Assembly: GCA_027322565.1 (NCBI GenBank)
Contig: DAHVRG010000196.1
Coordinates: 1-6,068 of the forward strand
DNA length: 6,068 nucleotides
Reading direction: 5' to 3'
Source of the DNA: Georgenia sp.
GTDB lineage: Bacteria > Actinomycetota > Actinomycetes > Actinomycetales > Actinomycetaceae
Each line of letters opens with the position of its first letter. The first letter of the stretch is position 1. A program made the translations under genes and the position numbers. Of this stretch, positions 4,777 through 6,068 are shown one piece after another. The notes beneath the pieces were generated by a model. The model saw only the letters and a list, made by a program, of their open reading frames with translations, did no database searches and had not been told where the DNA came from.

Positions 4777-6068
4777 CTACTTCTTGGCCGCGGTGCTCTT
4801 CTTCGTGGTCTTCCGGGTGGTCGTCCGGCGCGTCGTCGTCTTCTTCGCCGGCCCCTTGGCGCGCTTCTCGGCGAGCAGCTCGTAGGCACGCTCCGGGGTG
4901 ATCGACTCGACGGCGTCGTCCTTGCGGAGCGTCGCGTTGGTCGTGCCGTCGGTGACGTACGGGCCGAAGCGGCCGTCCTTGACGACGACGGGCTTGCCGC
5001 TGACCGGGTCCTCCCCGAGCTCGCGCAGCGGGGGCTTGGCGGTGGCACCACGCCCGCGCTTCGGCTGCTTGTACAGCTCCAGCGCCTCCTCGAGGGTGAT
5101 CTCGAAGATCTGCTCCTCGCCCTCGGGCAGGGTGCGGGAGTCGGTGCCCTTCTTCAGGTAGGGCCCGTACCGCCCGTTCTGCGCGGTGATCTCCTCGCCC
5201 GTCTCGGGGTCCACGCCCACGACCCGCGGCAGTGACAGCAGCCGCAGCGCGTCCTCGAGGGTCACCGTCTCCAGCTGCATCGACTTGAACAGCGACGCCG
5301 TGCGGGGCTTGACCTTCTTCTTGCCCTTGCCGGTGGTCGCCTCCTCCTCGGGGAGCACCTCCGTGACGTACGGGCCGAAGCGACCGGTCTTCGCCACGAT
5401 CGTGCGGCCGGTCTCCGGGTCCACCCCGAGCTCGCGGCCGTCGGCCGAGCTCGTCTCTAGGAGCTCGCGGGCCTTCTCGACGGTGAGCTCGTCGGGGGCG
5501 ACGTCGTCGGGCACCGAGGCCCGCTGCTCTCCGTCGGCCGTCTCGAGGTAGGGGCCGTAGCGACCCACCCGCAGGGTGATCCCGTCGCCGATGTCGATGC
5601 TGTTGACCGCCCGGGCGTCGATGTCACCGAGGCTCTCGACGAGCGCCCGCAGCCCGTCACGCTGGTCGTCGCCGCGGTAGAAGCGGGAGAGCCAGGCGAC
5701 GCGGTCCTCCTGGCCGGCGGCGATGAGGTCGAGGTCGGACTCCATCTGGGCGGTGAAGTCGTAGTCGACCAGCCGCGGCAGGTTCTCCTCGAGCAGCCGG
5801 ATGACGGAGAACGCCAGCCACGTGGGCACCAGCGCCTGTCCGCGCCGGTCGACGTACCCGCGGTCGGTGATGGTGGAGATGGTCGAGGCGTAGGTGGAGG
5901 GCCGGCCGATGCCGCGCTCCTCCATCGCCTTGACCAGGCTCGCCTCGGTGTAGCGCGGCGGCGGCGTGGTCTCGTGCCCCTCGGCGGTGACGGACTCGGT
6001 GACGACGAGGTCGCCCTCGCTGAGCCGCGGCAGGCGGGTCTCGCGGTCCTTCTCGCCGTAGCGCTCGG
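4777..6068 (-). CDS. topA: DNA topoisomerase I (type IA), C-terminal part; 5' end outside window
   Basis: The frame is open from the right edge to TAG at 4777-4779, giving 429 complete residues; the toprim domain and active-site tyrosine lie outside. The enzyme relaxes negative supercoils by single-strand passage. The visible part starts near the end of the core with PPPRYTEASLVKAMEERGIGRPSTYAST, split here as PPPRYTEAS (about 33-41) and GIGRPSTYAS (52-61), both hallmark type IA sequence. Four C-terminal DNA-binding repeats follow, each marked by GRYGPY or GRFGPY (near residues 168, 228, 298 and 365 of the visible part). No zinc-ribbon cysteines are present. The final 24 residues are almost all Lys, Thr, Arg and Ala (PAKKTTTRR to STAAKK), the basic tail known from actinobacterial TopA to aid DNA binding and processivity. 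The ATG at 5925 is internal, not a start. An inverted repeat follows the gene. Confidence 0.97.
   Translation of the reverse strand, partial: ERYGEKDRETRLPRLSEGDLVVTESVTAEGHETTPPPRYTEASLVKAMEERGIGRPSTYASTISTITDRGYVDRRGQALVPTWLAFSVIRLLEENLPRLVDYDFTAQMESDLDLIAAGQEDRVAWLSRFYRGDDQRDGLRALVESLGDIDARAVNSIDIGDGITLRVGRYGPYLETADGEQRASVPDDVAPDELTVEKARELLETSSADGRELGVDPETGRTIVAKTGRFGPYVTEVLPEEEATTGKGKKKVKPRTASLFKSMQLETVTLEDALRLLSLPRVVGVDPETGEEITAQNGRYGPYLKKGTDSRTLPEGEEQIFEITLEEALELYKQPKRGRGATAKPPLRELGEDPVSGKPVVVKDGRFGPYVTDGTTNATLRKDDAVESITPERAYELLAEKRAKGPAKKTTTRRTTTRKTTKKSTAAKK

Noticed and set aside
4777..5925. A short stand-alone protein starting at the ATG at 5925
   Set aside because: The frame continues upstream without a stop to the window edge with typical TopA sequence (PPPRYTEASLVKA), so the ATG is an internal methionine.
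1..6068. Novel defence, mobile or biosynthetic system
   Set aside because: Every gene but one belongs to a recognised family, mostly replication housekeeping. There is no integrase, transposase, toxin-antitoxin pair, nuclease/helicase defence set or attachment site.

Overview
The window looks like chromosome from a high-GC actinobacterium. GC is very high throughout and all six genes are on the minus strand. Three of the five visible starts are GTG. The proteins have actinobacterial traits: a topoisomerase I with four GRxGPY-type C-terminal repeats and a Lys/Thr/Arg-rich tail instead of zinc ribbons, and a delta' clamp-loader subunit with a GPPGSGRS P-loop. A member of the Micrococcales is plausible, but this is inference and the genus cannot be fixed from the sequence.

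Layout in transcription order, right to left: (1) topA, DNA topoisomerase I, 3' two-fifths to half only (6068-4777). (2) A 142-nt gap with a 10-bp GC-rich inverted repeat, probably a terminator. (3) A 107-aa two-helix membrane protein of unknown function (4634-4311). It overlaps by 4 nt (ATGA) with (4) a 337-aa Gfo/Idh/MocA oxidoreductase of the dihydrodiol/xylose dehydrogenase type (4314-3301). (5) A 181-nt gap filled mostly by seven degenerate 17-19 bp tandem repeats, then a small hairpin and a possible leaderless promoter. (6) tmk, thymidylate kinase (3119-2490), which overlaps by 4 nt (GTGA) with (7) holB, DNA polymerase III delta' (2493-1303). (8) Ten nt further on, a secreted lipoprotein alpha/beta hydrolase of the tripeptidyl-aminopeptidase type (1292 to beyond the left edge). 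This last gene is cut by the window.

topA, tmk and holB all serve chromosome replication: relaxing supercoils, making dTDP for dTTP, and loading the sliding clamp. A topA/tmk/holB/hydrolase neighbourhood is, to my recollection, common in actinobacteria. The membrane-protein/oxidoreductase pair looks like an accessory pair lying inside that conserved block. I see no phage, IS element, CRISPR array, RNA gene or defence system. The coding content is ordinary. The parts most worth a second look are non-coding: the tandem repeat array whose last unit contains the oxidoreductase stop codon, and two TANNNT hexamers placed 6-7 nt before GTG starts that lack a Shine-Dalgarno sequence.
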